NCBI GenBank assembly: GCA_036563485.1 | Contig: DATCMI010000001.1 | Coordinates: forward strand, 1,241,501 to 1,305,500 | DNA length: 64,000 bases | Source of the DNA: Sphingomicrobium sp. | GTDB lineage: Bacteria > Pseudomonadota > Alphaproteobacteria > Sphingomonadales > Sphingomonadaceae | Direction: 5' to 3' | In this document: positions 9,129 to 18,756 of the stretch, piece by piece | Position numbering within the stretch: position 1 is the first letter of the stretch | Layout: every line of letters begins with the position of its first letter | Notes under the pieces: model-generated | Database searches by the model: none | What the model saw: only the letters and a program-made list of their open reading frames with translations | What the model was told of the DNA's origin: nothing | Program-made: the position numbers and the translations under genes

Positions 9129-9566
9129 ATGCCGCTGACGCGTGACGAGGATATTGCCGATTTGCTGCGCAATGCGCGCACCATCGCCATCGTCGGCGCT
9201 TCGGACCGGCCGGACCGCGCGTCCAACGGCGTGATGAAGTTCCTGCAGGATTGGGGCTATCGGGTGTTGCCGGTAAACCCGCAGATCACCGGCGAGCATA
9301 TTTACGGCGAGTTCGTGTGGCGCGAGCTTTCGCAGATCGGCGTGCCGATCGACATCGTCGACATCTTCCGCCGTCCCGAGATGGCGCTCGAAGCGGTCGA
9401 ACAGGCGATCTTCGTCGGCGCCAAGGCGGTGTGGATGCAATTAGGCGTCATCAACGAGGAAGCAGCCGCGCTGGCCGAGAACGCCGGGTTGAAAGTCGTG
9501 ATGGACCGCTGCCCGAAGATCGACATTCCGCGGCTTGGGGTGCCGAGGATCGCGGCCGAGGCCTAA
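9129..9566 (+). CDS. CoA-binding domain protein (YccU-like)
   Basis: A 145-residue single-domain Rossmann protein. 'TIAIVGASDRPDRASNGVM' near residue 19 is the nucleotide/CoA-binding loop of the CoA_binding_2 family, and 'GYRVLPVNPQITGEHIYGE' and 'VWMQLGVINEEAAALAENAG' are also diagnostic. The family is widespread and soluble, and its role is unknown beyond CoA binding. It has a good AGGAGAGG-like ribosome site and lies 21 bp downstream of mrp, so both are probably expressed together. Its end overlaps the convergent pmbA stop by 4 bp. Confidence 0.86.
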   Translation: MPLTRDEDIADLLRNARTIAIVGASDRPDRASNGVMKFLQDWGYRVLPVNPQITGEHIYGEFVWRELSQIGVPIDIVDIFRRPEMALEAVEQAIFVGAKAVWMQLGVINEEAAALAENAGLKVVMDRCPKIDIPRLGVPRIAAEA

Positions 9567-10909
9567 GCGGCGGCGACCACCATTTCAGGAACGAGGATGG
9601 TGGGGGCGTCGATGCCGCGCCGGAATTGGAGGTCGGACGCGGGCTCGAGGCTTGCGAACATGTCCAGCAGATTGCCGGCGATGGTGATCTCCGCCACCGG
9701 CTCCGCAATCTCGCCGCCGCGGACCATGAAGCCGGCGGCGCCGCGCGAATAATCGCCAGTGACGCCGTTCACGCCCTGGCCAATCAGCTCGATGACCATG
9801 ACCGCTTCGGGAACGCTCGCGAGCAATTCGGCGCGGCTGCGGCTGCCGGCGTCCATGTAGAAATTGCTCGGCGCCGCGCCCGGCGAGCCGCCGGTGCCGC
9901 GCGAGGCATTGCCGGTCGGCGCAATGCCGAGCTGGCGCGCCGAGGCGCTGTCCGCCATCCAGCCGGTCAGGATCCCGTCATCGATCAGCGCTCGCCGAGC
10001 GACGCGGACGCCTTCGCCGTCGAACGGGCGCGAGCGCATGCCACGCCGGCGCAGCGGATCGTCGATGATTGAGACGCCGCGCGCGAAGATCTGCTCGCCG
10101 AGCTTGTCGCGCAGGAAGCTCGTCTTGCGCGCGACGGACGCGCCGTTGGTCGCACCGGATAGATGGCCGAGCAAAGTGGCGGAGACGCGGCTGTCGAAGA
10201 TCACCGGGTACGTGCCGGGCTTCGGGCGCGACGGGTTGAGCCTGGCGGCTGCGCGCTCCCCGGCGCGGCGGCCGATCTCGGCGGCAGGTTCGAGGTCTTC
10301 GAGATGGCGGGCGCTGTGCCAGGCATGGTCGCGCTGCATCGACGCGCCTGCGCCGGCGATCACCGCGGCCGAACAGCCGTGGCCGCTGGTCCGGTAGGCA
10401 CCGGCAAAGCCGCCCGAAGTTGCGAGCGCGATCGTCGTTCCCGATGCGCTTGCTCCGGCGCCGCTCGAATTGGTGACGCCCGCGACGGCGAGCGCCGCTT
10501 GCTCGGCCTCCAGCGCGCGGGCGCGGAGTTCGGGCGGGTCGGGCTCGCGCGGGTCGTCGCTGTCGAGGAACGGCGGATCGCCAAGCTCCAGCAACTCGGT
10601 CGGGGCGAGGCCGGCAAAAGGGTCTTCGGGCGCCTGGTCGGCCATGGCGAGGCAGCGCTCGACCAGTACGGAGAGCGCCTCGTCGGACAGGTCCGACGAG
10701 GCGACGGTGGCGGAGCGCTGGCCGATGAAGAGTCGCAGGCCGATTTCCTCGCCTTCGGAACGGCCGACATTCTCGAGCTCGCCGAGCCGAACTTCGACGC
10801 TGGACGAGCGGTCGGCGGCATAGAGCACATCGGCGGCACTGGCGCCGGCGCGGGTCGCGCGCTCGACGAGGGAGGTGGCGATATCGCGGGCTTGGTCGGG
10901 GGTTCGCAT
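9563..10909 (-). CDS. pmbA: TldE/PmbA-type subunit of the TldD-TldE protease
   Basis: A 448-residue protein of the PmbA/TldE family; TldD-TldE heterodimers cleave modified peptides (microcin B17 maturation, CcdA turnover in E. coli). Typical features are an N-terminal domain with 'SSVEVRLGELENVGRSEGEEIGLRLFIG' divided over residues ~35-62, and a C-terminal barrel with 'FDSRVSATLLGHLSGATNG' and 'IIDDPLRRRGMRSRPFDGEG' (a variant of the family's DDP motif). TldE lacks the HExxxH metal site of TldD, and none is seen here. The start at 10909 (MRTPDQAR) is chosen because longer frames run back into ubiA, which ends 11 bp upstream. Confidence 0.9.
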   Translation of the reverse strand: MRTPDQARDIATSLVERATRAGASAADVLYAADRSSSVEVRLGELENVGRSEGEEIGLRLFIGQRSATVASSDLSDEALSVLVERCLAMADQAPEDPFAGLAPTELLELGDPPFLDSDDPREPDPPELRARALEAEQAALAVAGVTNSSGAGASASGTTIALATSGGFAGAYRTSGHGCSAAVIAGAGASMQRDHAWHSARHLEDLEPAAEIGRRAGERAAARLNPSRPKPGTYPVIFDSRVSATLLGHLSGATNGASVARKTSFLRDKLGEQIFARGVSIIDDPLRRRGMRSRPFDGEGVRVARRALIDDGILTGWMADSASARQLGIAPTGNASRGTGGSPGAAPSNFYMDAGSRSRAELLASVPEAVMVIELIGQGVNGVTGDYSRGAAGFMVRGGEIAEPVAEITIAGNLLDMFASLEPASDLQFRRGIDAPTILVPEMVVAAA

Positions 10910-10920
10910 CGCCAGCGCGA

Positions 10921-11835
10921 CTAGCGCGCTGAAAGCCCGACGACTAGCATCGCGAGCGCGACCAGCAGGCCGCAGCTGCGGTTGGAGCGGAACAGCTGGA
11001 GGGCGAGTGCGCCGTCCTTCGGATCGGCCCGGAGCGCCTGGTTCGCGAGATGGAGGGCGGCCGGGATCAAGGCGACCAGCGCCAGCCAGTCTGGCCGCAC
11101 GCTCCAGATCGCTGCGCCCCACAGCAGCAGGGCGATCGCGTAGAAGCCGCCGACGCCGAGCGCGGCCTTGTCTCCCAAGCGCCGGGCCGAGGATTTCACG
11201 CCGACCAGTGCGTCATCCTCGATGTCCTGGATCGCGTAGAGCGTGTCATAGCCGACCACCCAGGCGATGCTGCCGAGCCACAGGAGAAAGGGCGTCCACC
11301 CGAGGCTGCCGGTCACCGCGGGCCAGCCGACCAGCGCGCCCCATGAGAAGACGAGGCCGAGCCAGGCCTGCGGCCACCAGGTGATTCGCTTCATGAAGGG
11401 GTAAGCGGCGACGGGCGCGATGCTGGCGAGCGCGACGAGGGCGGCGGTGGGGCTGAGCTGCACGAGCACGAGCAGCCCGATCGCGCATAGCAGCGCGATC
11501 AGCAGCCACGCGGCGCGCAGCGACACGCGCCCGCTCGCCAGGGGCCGCAGGCGCGTGCGCTCCACCTTTCGATCAAGGTCACGGTCGACGATGTCGTTGT
11601 AGACGCAGCCGGCGCTGCGCATCGCGAAGGCACCGAGGCCGAGCCAGAGGAACAGGTCCCAGCGGCCGCCGACGCCGGCAAGCGCCACGCTCCACGCGCA
11701 CGGCCAGTAGAGCAGCCAGCTGCCGATCGGGCGGTCGATCCGCATCAGCGACGCGAATGGCCGAAGCCGCGGCGGCAGCGCGCCGATGAAGCCGCGCCGC
11801 TCGCTGTCCGGGACGATGTCGCTGGCCGCGGTCAT
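10921..11835 (-). CDS. ubiA: 4-hydroxybenzoate polyprenyltransferase
   Basis: A 304-residue inner-membrane prenyltransferase with about eight membrane helices. It attaches the polyprenyl chain to 4-hydroxybenzoate in ubiquinone synthesis. Both Asp-rich Mg-prenyl diphosphate motifs are present: NDIVDRDLDRKVERTR near residue 80 and 'YAIQDIEDDALVGVKSSARR' near residue 200. 'RPLASGRVSLRAAW' is also conserved. The length is typical. It lies 11 bp upstream of pmbA on the same strand. Confidence 0.93.
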   Translation of the reverse strand: MTAASDIVPDSERRGFIGALPPRLRPFASLMRIDRPIGSWLLYWPCAWSVALAGVGGRWDLFLWLGLGAFAMRSAGCVYNDIVDRDLDRKVERTRLRPLASGRVSLRAAWLLIALLCAIGLLVLVQLSPTAALVALASIAPVAAYPFMKRITWWPQAWLGLVFSWGALVGWPAVTGSLGWTPFLLWLGSIAWVVGYDTLYAIQDIEDDALVGVKSSARRLGDKAALGVGGFYAIALLLWGAAIWSVRPDWLALVALIPAALHLANQALRADPKDGALALQLFRSNRSCGLLVALAMLVVGLSAR

Positions 11836-12013
11836 GCCAAGCCTGTGCCAGCGCGCGCGGTGCGGCTCAAGCAGCCGAACTCTCTCCGGATCGGATTCAC
11901 ATTCCGCCGATGATTCCGGAACGGGAATAATCTTAAGAAGATCGAATGAAACCAGCGCTGTAAGTGGGCCGCATCAAACGAAAGGAAGCGATGGCAGCAG
12001 CGGAGGTGCGTTG

Positions 12014-12157
12014 ATGTATAGTGGTTACTTCAGGCAACGCCTGATGGAGGCGCTTTTGTCGGCAGAGCAAGCTCGAAGCGAGCAGGAGCGGCTCATCCAC
12101 CTTCGCACGTCGCGCTATTACCGGGACCTCTTCGAAGCGTCGGCCCGGCGCGGCTGA
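12014..12157 (+). CDS. Small conserved-looking protein of 47 residues
   Basis: An ATG preceded by an ideal ribosome site (GGAGG at 12002-12006, 7-nt spacing) opens a 47-residue frame, MYSGYFRQRLMEAL... ending FEASARRG. The product is highly charged and predicted mostly helical, with no signal peptide or membrane segment. I do not recognise its family. The ribosome site and the position in an otherwise empty 360-bp gap between divergent ubiA and rsmE argue that it is real. Confidence 0.6.
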   Translation: MYSGYFRQRLMEALLSAEQARSEQERLIHLRTSRYYRDLFEASARRG

Positions 12158-12202
12158 CGCCGCGGCATAGCCGAGCAGCGCCGCACGGGTTAAGCGGGCG
12201 CC

Positions 12203-12943
12203 ATGCCCGCGACGCCCGCCTGGCCGCCGAAAAGCCTGCCGCGCCTGTTCGTGCGCGATGCGCTGTCGCAAGCCGCGCGCGTCGAACTCGACGCGAACCA
12301 GGCCAACTATCTGGGCAATGTGATGCGGCTCGGGACGGGCGCGCAGGTGCTGTTGTTCGATGGCCATTCGGGCGAATGGCTGGCCACGGTCGCCGATGCC
12401 GGTAAGAAGCGCATGACCCTCGCCGTCGAGCAGCGGACGCGCGAGCCGGAGACGATCCCCGACGTATGGCTGGCCTTCGCGCCGGTGAAGCGCACGCAAA
12501 CCGACTGGCTGGTCGAGAAAGCGACCGAGCTGGGCGCGGCGCGGCTGGTCCCGGCCATCACCCAGCGCACCATCGCTGAGCGGGTGCGGCTCGACCGATT
12601 GCAGGGGATCGCCATCGAAGCGGCGGAGCAGTGCGGCCGCACGCGGGTGCCGGAAATTGCTGAGCCGGTCAGTCTCAAGCAGTTGCTTCAGCAGTGCGCC
12701 GAGCGAAGGCTCTACTTCGCCGACGAGACGGGTGGCGAAGAGGCCGCGGGCGCCTTCAAACCCGGACCCGCCCTGATCCTGACTGGCCCAGAAGGCGGGT
12801 TCACGGACGAGGAGCGGGCGCTGGTTCGCGCTGCGCCGAACGCGGTTGCGGTGTCGCTGGGCCCGCGAATCCTTCGGGCGGAGACCGCCGCCTTGGCTGC
12901 GCTCGCCGCCTTCATGGCGGTGGCCGGCGACTGGCGCTTATAG
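12203..12943 (+). CDS. rsmE: 16S rRNA (uracil-1498-N3)-methyltransferase
   Basis: A 246-residue SPOUT-fold enzyme that methylates U1498 of 16S rRNA. An N-terminal PUA-like domain (residues ~10-75, with 'NYLGNVMRLGTGAQVLLFDG') is followed by the trefoil-knot catalytic domain. Its SAM-binding signatures are 'LTGPEGGFTDEE' (~residue 195) and 'SLGPRILRAETAALAALA' at the C-terminus. 'KRTQTDWLVEKATELGAARL' is the family core. The length is normal. It is followed 57 bp later by gshA. Confidence 0.94.
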   Translation: MPATPAWPPKSLPRLFVRDALSQAARVELDANQANYLGNVMRLGTGAQVLLFDGHSGEWLATVADAGKKRMTLAVEQRTREPETIPDVWLAFAPVKRTQTDWLVEKATELGAARLVPAITQRTIAERVRLDRLQGIAIEAAEQCGRTRVPEIAEPVSLKQLLQQCAERRLYFADETGGEEAAGAFKPGPALILTGPEGGFTDEERALVRAAPNAVAVSLGPRILRAETAALAALAAFMAVAGDWRL

Positions 12944-13000
12944 GCCGATAAAGCAAAGCTGCTGGCGCGAAGCGGGAGGCGACGCTACGCCGCTCGGCCA

Positions 13001-14371
13001 ATGACTACGCGCACTGACGACAGCTATTCGCGCCCGATCGAAAGCCGCGCCGATTTGCTCGCGACCTTCTCCGGCGGCGAAAAGCCCCGCGAGAATTGGC
13101 GGATCGGCACCGAGCACGAGAAATTCGTCTATCGCACGCAGGACCATCGCGCGCCCGCTTATGACGAGCCCGGCGGCATTCGCGACCTGCTGATGGGGCT
13201 GACGGAGTTCGGCTGGGAGCCGGTGATCGAGAACGGCAATGTTATTGCGCTGGCCGGTCCCGACGGCACGATCAGCCTCGAACCCGCGGGCCAGTTCGAG
13301 CTGTCCGGCGCAGCGCTTCAGAACCTCCATCAGACCTGCTCGGAAGCGGCTCGGCACCTCGACCAGTGCAAGACGATCGGCGAGCGGCTGGGGCTCGGGT
13401 TCCTCGGCCTCGGCATGTGGCCCGACAAGGCACGAAGCGACCTGCCGATCATGCCCAAGGGCCGGTACGCGATCATGCTCAATTACATGCCCAAGGTCGG
13501 AAGCCTCGGGCTCGACATGATGCTGCGCACCTGCACCATCCAGACCAACCTCGATTATTCGAGCGAGGCTGACATGGTGAAGAAATTCCGCGTCGGCCTG
13601 GCGCTGCAGCCGGTGGCGACGGCGCTGTTCGCCAACTCGCCGTTCACCGAAGGCAAGCCGAACGGCTTCAAGAGCTTCCGCAGCCATATCTGGGAAGACA
13701 CGGACGCCGACCGCACCGGCATGCTGCCGTTCGTGTTCGAGGACGGGTTCGGGTACGAGCGCTACTGCGACTATGCGCTCGATGTGCCGATGTACTTCGT
13801 CTACCGCGACGGCCGGTACATCGACGTCGCCGGCGAAAGCTTTCGCGCTTTCATCGACGGCAAGCTGCCGCAACTGCCGGGCGAGAAGCCGCGGCTGACG
13901 GACTGGACCGACCATTTGTCCACCGCCTTCCCGGAAGTGCGGCTCAAGAGCTTCCTCGAAATGCGCGGCGCCGACGGCGGCCGCTGGAGCCGGATCTGCG
14001 CGCTTCCGGCTTTGTGGGTCGGGCTGCTCTATGACGACCAGGCGCTCGATGCCGCGTGGGAGCTGGTGAAGCATTGGACGATCGAGGAGCGCGAGAAGCT
14101 TCGCCACGAGGTGCCGCGGCTGGCGCTCGAAGCGGTGACGCCCGACGGCGAAAGCCTGCGCGCCTTTGCCGGCCGTGTGCTCGATGTCGCCGCCGACGGG
14201 CTGACGCGGCGCGCTGAGCTCAACAGCGCCGGCGACAATGAAGGCGGCTTCCTCGATCCGTTGCGCGATGTCGTCACGACCGGCATGACGCCCGCGGACC
14301 GGCTGCTCGCCAAATATCAAGGCGAGTGGGCAGGCGATCTGTCACGCATCTACGAGGAGTTCAGCTTCTGA
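13001..14371 (+). CDS. gshA: Glutamate-cysteine ligase (proteobacterial/plant type)
   Basis: A 456-residue enzyme that joins L-glutamate to L-cysteine with ATP, the first step of glutathione synthesis. It belongs to the GCS2 type found in alphaproteobacteria and plants: 'WRIGTEHEKFVYR' near residue 33, 'GRYAIMLNYMPKVGSLGLDM' near 155, 'CTIQTNLDY' and 'EMRGADGGRW' near 325. The length matches. The last base of its stop codon is the first base of the following ATG (TGATG), so translation of the peptidase gene is coupled. Confidence 0.94.
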   Translation: MTTRTDDSYSRPIESRADLLATFSGGEKPRENWRIGTEHEKFVYRTQDHRAPAYDEPGGIRDLLMGLTEFGWEPVIENGNVIALAGPDGTISLEPAGQFELSGAALQNLHQTCSEAARHLDQCKTIGERLGLGFLGLGMWPDKARSDLPIMPKGRYAIMLNYMPKVGSLGLDMMLRTCTIQTNLDYSSEADMVKKFRVGLALQPVATALFANSPFTEGKPNGFKSFRSHIWEDTDADRTGMLPFVFEDGFGYERYCDYALDVPMYFVYRDGRYIDVAGESFRAFIDGKLPQLPGEKPRLTDWTDHLSTAFPEVRLKSFLEMRGADGGRWSRICALPALWVGLLYDDQALDAAWELVKHWTIEEREKLRHEVPRLALEAVTPDGESLRAFAGRVLDVAADGLTRRAELNSAGDNEGGFLDPLRDVVTTGMTPADRLLAKYQGEWAGDLSRIYEEFSF

Positions 14372-15339
14372 TGGATACGACCGGCCGGCGCACGCTCTAT
14401 CCCGAGTTCGAGCCATACGAGACGGGGATGCTCGACGTCGGCGACGGTCATCTTTTGTATTGGGAGCTTTCCGGCAATCCGGGCGGCAAGCCGGTGGTGT
14501 TCCTTCACGGCGGACCGGGCGGCGGCACCAGCCCCGCGCACCGGCGGCAGTTCAACCCGGAAAAGTACAAGATCCTGGTGTTCGACCAGCGCGGGGCGGG
14601 CAAGTCGACGCCGCATGCCGGCCTCGAGGCGAATACGACCTGGGACCTGGTCGACGATATCGAAAAGCTGCGCACGCAGATCGCCAAGGTCGACAAATGG
14701 ATGGTGTTCGGCGGTAGCTGGGGATCGACCCTGTCGCTCGCTTATGCGCAGACCCATCCCGATCGTGTCACCGAGCTGGTGCTCCGCGGCATCTTCCTGT
14801 TCGATCCCTACGAGCTCGACTGGCTCTACCAGCCGGGCGGCGCGTCGAACCTGTACCCGGACGCCTGGGACGAGTTCGTCAGCGTGATCCCGGAAAGCGA
14901 GCCCGGCGATATGGTCGAGGCCTATCGCAAGCGCCTGACCGGCGACGACAAGGACGAGCAGCTGCGCGCCGCGAAAGCGTGGAGCGCGTGGGAAGCATCA
15001 ACCGTGACCTTGCTGCCGAGCCCGGAGACGCACGAGCAGTTCACGTCGCCCGATCTGGCGATCGCGCTGGCGCGGATCGAGAACCATTATATGGCGCACC
15101 GCGGCTGGCTGGAGGAAGGCCAGCTGCTGAGGGGCGCGGCCGAAAAGCTGCGCGGCATCCCGGGCGTGATCGTCCAGGGGCGGCACGATTGCTGCACGCC
15201 GCCGATGGCCGCGTGGAAGCTCAAGCAGGCGTGGCCGGAGGTGGAGCTCAATATCGTGCCCGACGGCGGGCACCTGTTCAACGAACCGGGGATCCTCGAC
15301 GGCCTGATCCGCGCGACGGACAAGTTCGCGGATCGTTGA
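14371..15339 (+). CDS. pip: Proline iminopeptidase (S33 alpha/beta hydrolase)
   Basis: A 322-residue cytosolic enzyme that removes N-terminal proline from peptides. The oxyanion loop HGGPGGG is near residue 49, the nucleophile elbow GGSWGST near residue 114, and 'DQRGAGKSTPHA' near 73 is diagnostic for the family. Catalytic Asp and His are expected in 'GRHDCCTPP' and 'GGHLFNEPG'. The start overlaps the gshA stop by one base. It ends directly against the convergent acylase gene with no spacer. Confidence 0.92.
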   Translation: MDTTGRRTLYPEFEPYETGMLDVGDGHLLYWELSGNPGGKPVVFLHGGPGGGTSPAHRRQFNPEKYKILVFDQRGAGKSTPHAGLEANTTWDLVDDIEKLRTQIAKVDKWMVFGGSWGSTLSLAYAQTHPDRVTELVLRGIFLFDPYELDWLYQPGGASNLYPDAWDEFVSVIPESEPGDMVEAYRKRLTGDDKDEQLRAAKAWSAWEASTVTLLPSPETHEQFTSPDLAIALARIENHYMAHRGWLEEGQLLRGAAEKLRGIPGVIVQGRHDCCTPPMAAWKLKQAWPEVELNIVPDGGHLFNEPGILDGLIRATDKFADR

Positions 15340-17586
15340 TTACTCGCCGGGGCGGTACACTCGCTCCGTATGGCCCTTCAGCTGGTCCGGGGTGAGATAG
15401 ACCGGCCGCAGATTGCCGGATGCGTAGCGGCCCGCCTGGTCGTTGAAGTGCGGCGACTTGGGGTCGCCGCTTTCCCCGCCGGCGGTAACGGCAATCGCCT
15501 GGACGCCGGACGGCTTGAACTCGACCGCGGCGACGAAGCTGTTGCCGCTGGTGCCGTACCATTTCTTCGTGCCGGGCTTCTGTGACGCGCCGAAGGAGGC
15601 GAGCGAGCCCCACCGCGCCGAGCTGAACGGTACGGGGATGCTCGGCCCGGCGTCGCTGAACGGATGGTCGATCGCCGGCGAGATCCGTTGGAAGCGATTC
15701 ACTTCACCCCAGGGCACATCCCAGCGGCCGAAATCGCGGACGAGTCGCGCGACCGCTTTGTCCAGCGCGCCGAGCTTTGCGTCGGGCTCAACGCGGTTGA
15801 GCCGTTCGTAGACGGGCAGGCCGTCGTCCCACTCATTGGTCGTCGCAAGCTTCCACAGCTCTTCGCCCCAAAAGTTCGCGACCGTGTTCGGGATCGAGGC
15901 GGCGCTCCAGCGATGGTCCCAGCTGCGCAGCGCGGACACGGGTCCGCCGAGGCGCTGCTTACGCGGGTCCGCGGTAGGCAAGGCATCCCAGGCCTGGATC
16001 AGGCCGGGCAGAAGTTGGGCGAAGCCCGGCTGGTCGGGATCGAAGGCCGCGGCGCGGAGCTTTTCGAGAGTCCAGCCGCTGCTTCCGGTCAGCAGATTGG
16101 TCGCATGAATGCCGCGCGGGTTCTCGCCGAACATGTCCATGTAGCGCGGGTAATCGGCCTGGCGCGCGCTGTACGGGCCAGCCGCGGAATAGGGCCAGTT
16201 ATTGGTGTTCATCGCCCAACCGGTCGGCGGGTTGATCACGCTCGGCAGCTCGGCGAGCTTGTGCAGCGGGCCCCAGTCGGTGCTCGGGTCGCTGCCGTTC
16301 ACCGTCTTCGTATAGTCGAAACGATTGTCGCGCTTCGGCATGAATTGCGGGATGAGGAAAGCGATCTCGCCCTTGCTGCTGGCGAAGAGCGTATTGTTGG
16401 AGCTGTTCGCCTTGAAGCGGTCGGCGAGGTCGAGGAAGGACGTCAGGTCCTTCGCCTTGGTGCGCAGGAAGCTTTGCTGAAGCGCCTCGACTGGCTTGTC
16501 CATCATGGCGAAGGCGATCCAGCAGACTCGCCGGTCTTCCGCTCCGCCGGCGATGGATATGGTCTTCGGCTCGGGCGCGCAGGCCGAACTCGTCTCGCTT
16601 CGGACGATCGGCCCGCGATGGGTGTGATAGGTCGTGAAGGTCCGCGGCTTCAGCCTGCCGTCGGGCTGGCGCACGCGGATGGTCACCGGTCGCTTGCTGA
16701 TTGCGCGCCAGTCGTTGCCCACGAGATAGCGCAAGCCGAGCTCCGGCCGGTCGATCTGATAAGCGAATTCATCGACATTATCGACGCCGCTCGACGTGTG
16801 CATCCAACCGACGTGGCGGTTGAAGCCCTGGTAGATGAAGAACTGGCCCCAGGTTGAAGCGCCGTATGCGTCGAGGCCCTCGTCGCTGCGCATCTGCAGC
16901 TCGGACCGGAAATAGAAGCTGGTGTGCGGGTTGATCAGGAGCAGCGCGCCGGTACCGGGCGCGGTGATCTTCGGCGCAATGGCGATGCCGTTGGACCCGC
17001 GCGGTTCGTTGTCGTCGTAAACGGACGCGACCTTCTTGATGGATACAATCTGAGGTTGCGCGCCGTAGAAGTCGGCGAGCTGCTTGAGATCGATCCGTTC
17101 GATGTCGCCGCCGATGCTGCCTTCGGTGAAGCTCAGCGCCATCCACGGCTCGAAGCGCTTGAGCACGCGCGGTTTCACCTGCGGGTGCGTCGCGAGATAA
17201 TAGTTCAGACCTGCGGCCCAGGCGTCCATCAGCCGCCGCATCGCTGGTGGGCTCTTGGCATAATAGGCCTTGAGCTGCGGCTCGCTGACGTAGAGCCGGG
17301 CGCGCAAATCCTGCCAGATCGCCTTTTCGCCGTCCGCTTCGGCGGTACGGCCAAGCGCGGTCAGATAATTAGCCTCGATGCGCGGGAAATCGTCTTCGGC
17401 CTGCGCGTAGATCGCGCCGAACACCGCGTCCGCGTCCGTCTTCCCATGCACATGGGCGATGCCCCAATCGTCCCGGGTGATCGTCACTTGGCTGGCCTGC
17501 GCGCGCCATCGCGACAGCTCGGCAGGTGCAGCGGCAGTGAGGAGGAAGAGGAGCGGGGCGAGGGCGGCAGCCGATCTCTTGTGCAT
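15340..17586 (-). CDS. Secreted penicillin-acylase family (Ntn) amidohydrolase
   Basis: A 748-residue precursor with an N-terminal signal peptide (MHKRSAAALAPLLFLLTAAA). It belongs to the self-processing N-terminal nucleophile acylases, which include penicillin, aculeacin A and acyl-homoserine-lactone acylases. 'GIAHVHGKTDADAVFGAIYA' near residue 44 is the family start. The new N-terminal Ser of the beta subunit is expected in 'RGSNGIAIAPK' (~residue 200), followed by 'LLINPHTSF'. The substrate cannot be decided from sequence; lactone quenching and peptide antibiotic hydrolysis are both possible. The ATG at 17586 is preferred over an upstream TTG. Confidence 0.88.
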   Translation of the reverse strand: MHKRSAAALAPLLFLLTAAAPAELSRWRAQASQVTITRDDWGIAHVHGKTDADAVFGAIYAQAEDDFPRIEANYLTALGRTAEADGEKAIWQDLRARLYVSEPQLKAYYAKSPPAMRRLMDAWAAGLNYYLATHPQVKPRVLKRFEPWMALSFTEGSIGGDIERIDLKQLADFYGAQPQIVSIKKVASVYDDNEPRGSNGIAIAPKITAPGTGALLLINPHTSFYFRSELQMRSDEGLDAYGASTWGQFFIYQGFNRHVGWMHTSSGVDNVDEFAYQIDRPELGLRYLVGNDWRAISKRPVTIRVRQPDGRLKPRTFTTYHTHRGPIVRSETSSACAPEPKTISIAGGAEDRRVCWIAFAMMDKPVEALQQSFLRTKAKDLTSFLDLADRFKANSSNNTLFASSKGEIAFLIPQFMPKRDNRFDYTKTVNGSDPSTDWGPLHKLAELPSVINPPTGWAMNTNNWPYSAAGPYSARQADYPRYMDMFGENPRGIHATNLLTGSSGWTLEKLRAAAFDPDQPGFAQLLPGLIQAWDALPTADPRKQRLGGPVSALRSWDHRWSAASIPNTVANFWGEELWKLATTNEWDDGLPVYERLNRVEPDAKLGALDKAVARLVRDFGRWDVPWGEVNRFQRISPAIDHPFSDAGPSIPVPFSSARWGSLASFGASQKPGTKKWYGTSGNSFVAAVEFKPSGVQAIAVTAGGESGDPKSPHFNDQAGRYASGNLRPVYLTPDQLKGHTERVYRPGE

Positions 17587-17682
17587 GCGCAAGGGCTAGG
17601 CCGCCGCCGGTGAAGCCGCAAGCGGTGGAAACGCGCGGCTCCCTGTGCTCAGGTGAGCGGAGCTAAGGTCGGGGGAACAGCA

Positions 17683-18756
17683 ATGCGGAGCAGCAAGAGC
17701 GCGGACGGCGGCGAGCAGCGGGGGCTGATCCTGTTCCTCGCGTTGATCACGCTCGCCTTTCTTTATGTCGCGGCGCCGTTCGCCTCGGCGCTTTTGTGGG
17801 CGGTGGTCGCCGCGATCATGTTCCAGCCGATGTATCGATGGATGTTGAGCAAGGTCGGCGGGCGGGAGAACCAGGCGGCGATCCTGACGCTGCTGGTCAT
17901 CACCATCGCCGTCGTCATCCCGGCGCTCGCGATCGGCAGTGCGGTGGTCGACCAGCTTATGCAGATCTATTTGGGGTTCCAGGGGCAACGGATCGGCGCG
18001 GAAGGCTATTTCGACCAGCTCCACGACAGCCTGCCGGCGAGGCTTCAGGCCATTCTCGACCAATCGGGATATGGCGAATTCGCCGTGCTGCAGGCGCGCG
18101 TGTCGCAATTCCTCAGCCAGAGCGCCGGCCTGCTTGCGCGCCACGCGGTCAACCTTGGCGGCAATGCGGTCGCGTTCGTCCTTTCCTTCGCGGTCGGCCT
18201 CTACGTCACCTACTTCCTGCTGCGCGACGGGCGACGGATCGGCCCGGCGGTCAGGGACGCACTGCCGCTCGACAAGGCCGTCGCCCAGGATCTCAGCACG
18301 CGTTTCGTCGCGATCGTGCGTGCGACGATCAAGGGATCGGTCGTCGTCGGTCTGGTGCAAGGTGCTCTGGGGGCGATCACTTTTTGGATCGTCGGTATTC
18401 CATCAGCGCTGCTGCTGGGCGTGGTGATGGCGATCCTGTCGCTGCTTCCGGCCGTGGGTCCGGCGATCGTCTGGGTGCCCGTGGCGGCCTATCTGCTGGT
18501 GACCGGGAGCATCTGGCAGGGGGTGGTCGTGATCATCTCCGGCGCGATGGTGATCGGGCTTGCGGACAACCTGCTGCGGCCGATCCTCGTCGGCCGCGAT
18601 ACCGGCATTCCCGACTGGATGATCCTGATCACGACCCTCGGCGGCATCGCCGCGTTCGGCTTCGGCGGCATCGTCATCGGCCCGCTCGTCGCCGGCCTGT
18701 TCCTGGCGAGCTGGTCGATCTTCCGCGACCAGCGGCCCGCGGCGCCGGCTGCTTAG
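17683..18756 (+). CDS. AI-2E family transporter (YdiK/PerM-like permease)
   Basis: A 357-residue inner-membrane protein with about eight membrane helices. A large hydrophilic loop lies at ~75-145, and the family's C-terminal signature follows: 'LLPAVGPAIVWVPVAAYLL', 'DNLLRPILVGRDTGIPDWM', 'LGGIAAFGFGGIVIGPL'. The family contains TqsA (autoinducer-2 export) but also sodium/proton antiporters, so the substrate is open. The ATG at 17683, with a GGGGGA site, is favoured over a GTG 30 nt upstream. Its stop overlaps the convergent ligD stop by 4 bp. Confidence 0.88.
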   Translation: MRSSKSADGGEQRGLILFLALITLAFLYVAAPFASALLWAVVAAIMFQPMYRWMLSKVGGRENQAAILTLLVITIAVVIPALAIGSAVVDQLMQIYLGFQGQRIGAEGYFDQLHDSLPARLQAILDQSGYGEFAVLQARVSQFLSQSAGLLARHAVNLGGNAVAFVLSFAVGLYVTYFLLRDGRRIGPAVRDALPLDKAVAQDLSTRFVAIVRATIKGSVVVGLVQGALGAITFWIVGIPSALLLGVVMAILSLLPAVGPAIVWVPVAAYLLVTGSIWQGVVVIISGAMVIGLADNLLRPILVGRDTGIPDWMILITTLGGIAAFGFGGIVIGPLVAGLFLASWSIFRDQRPAAPAA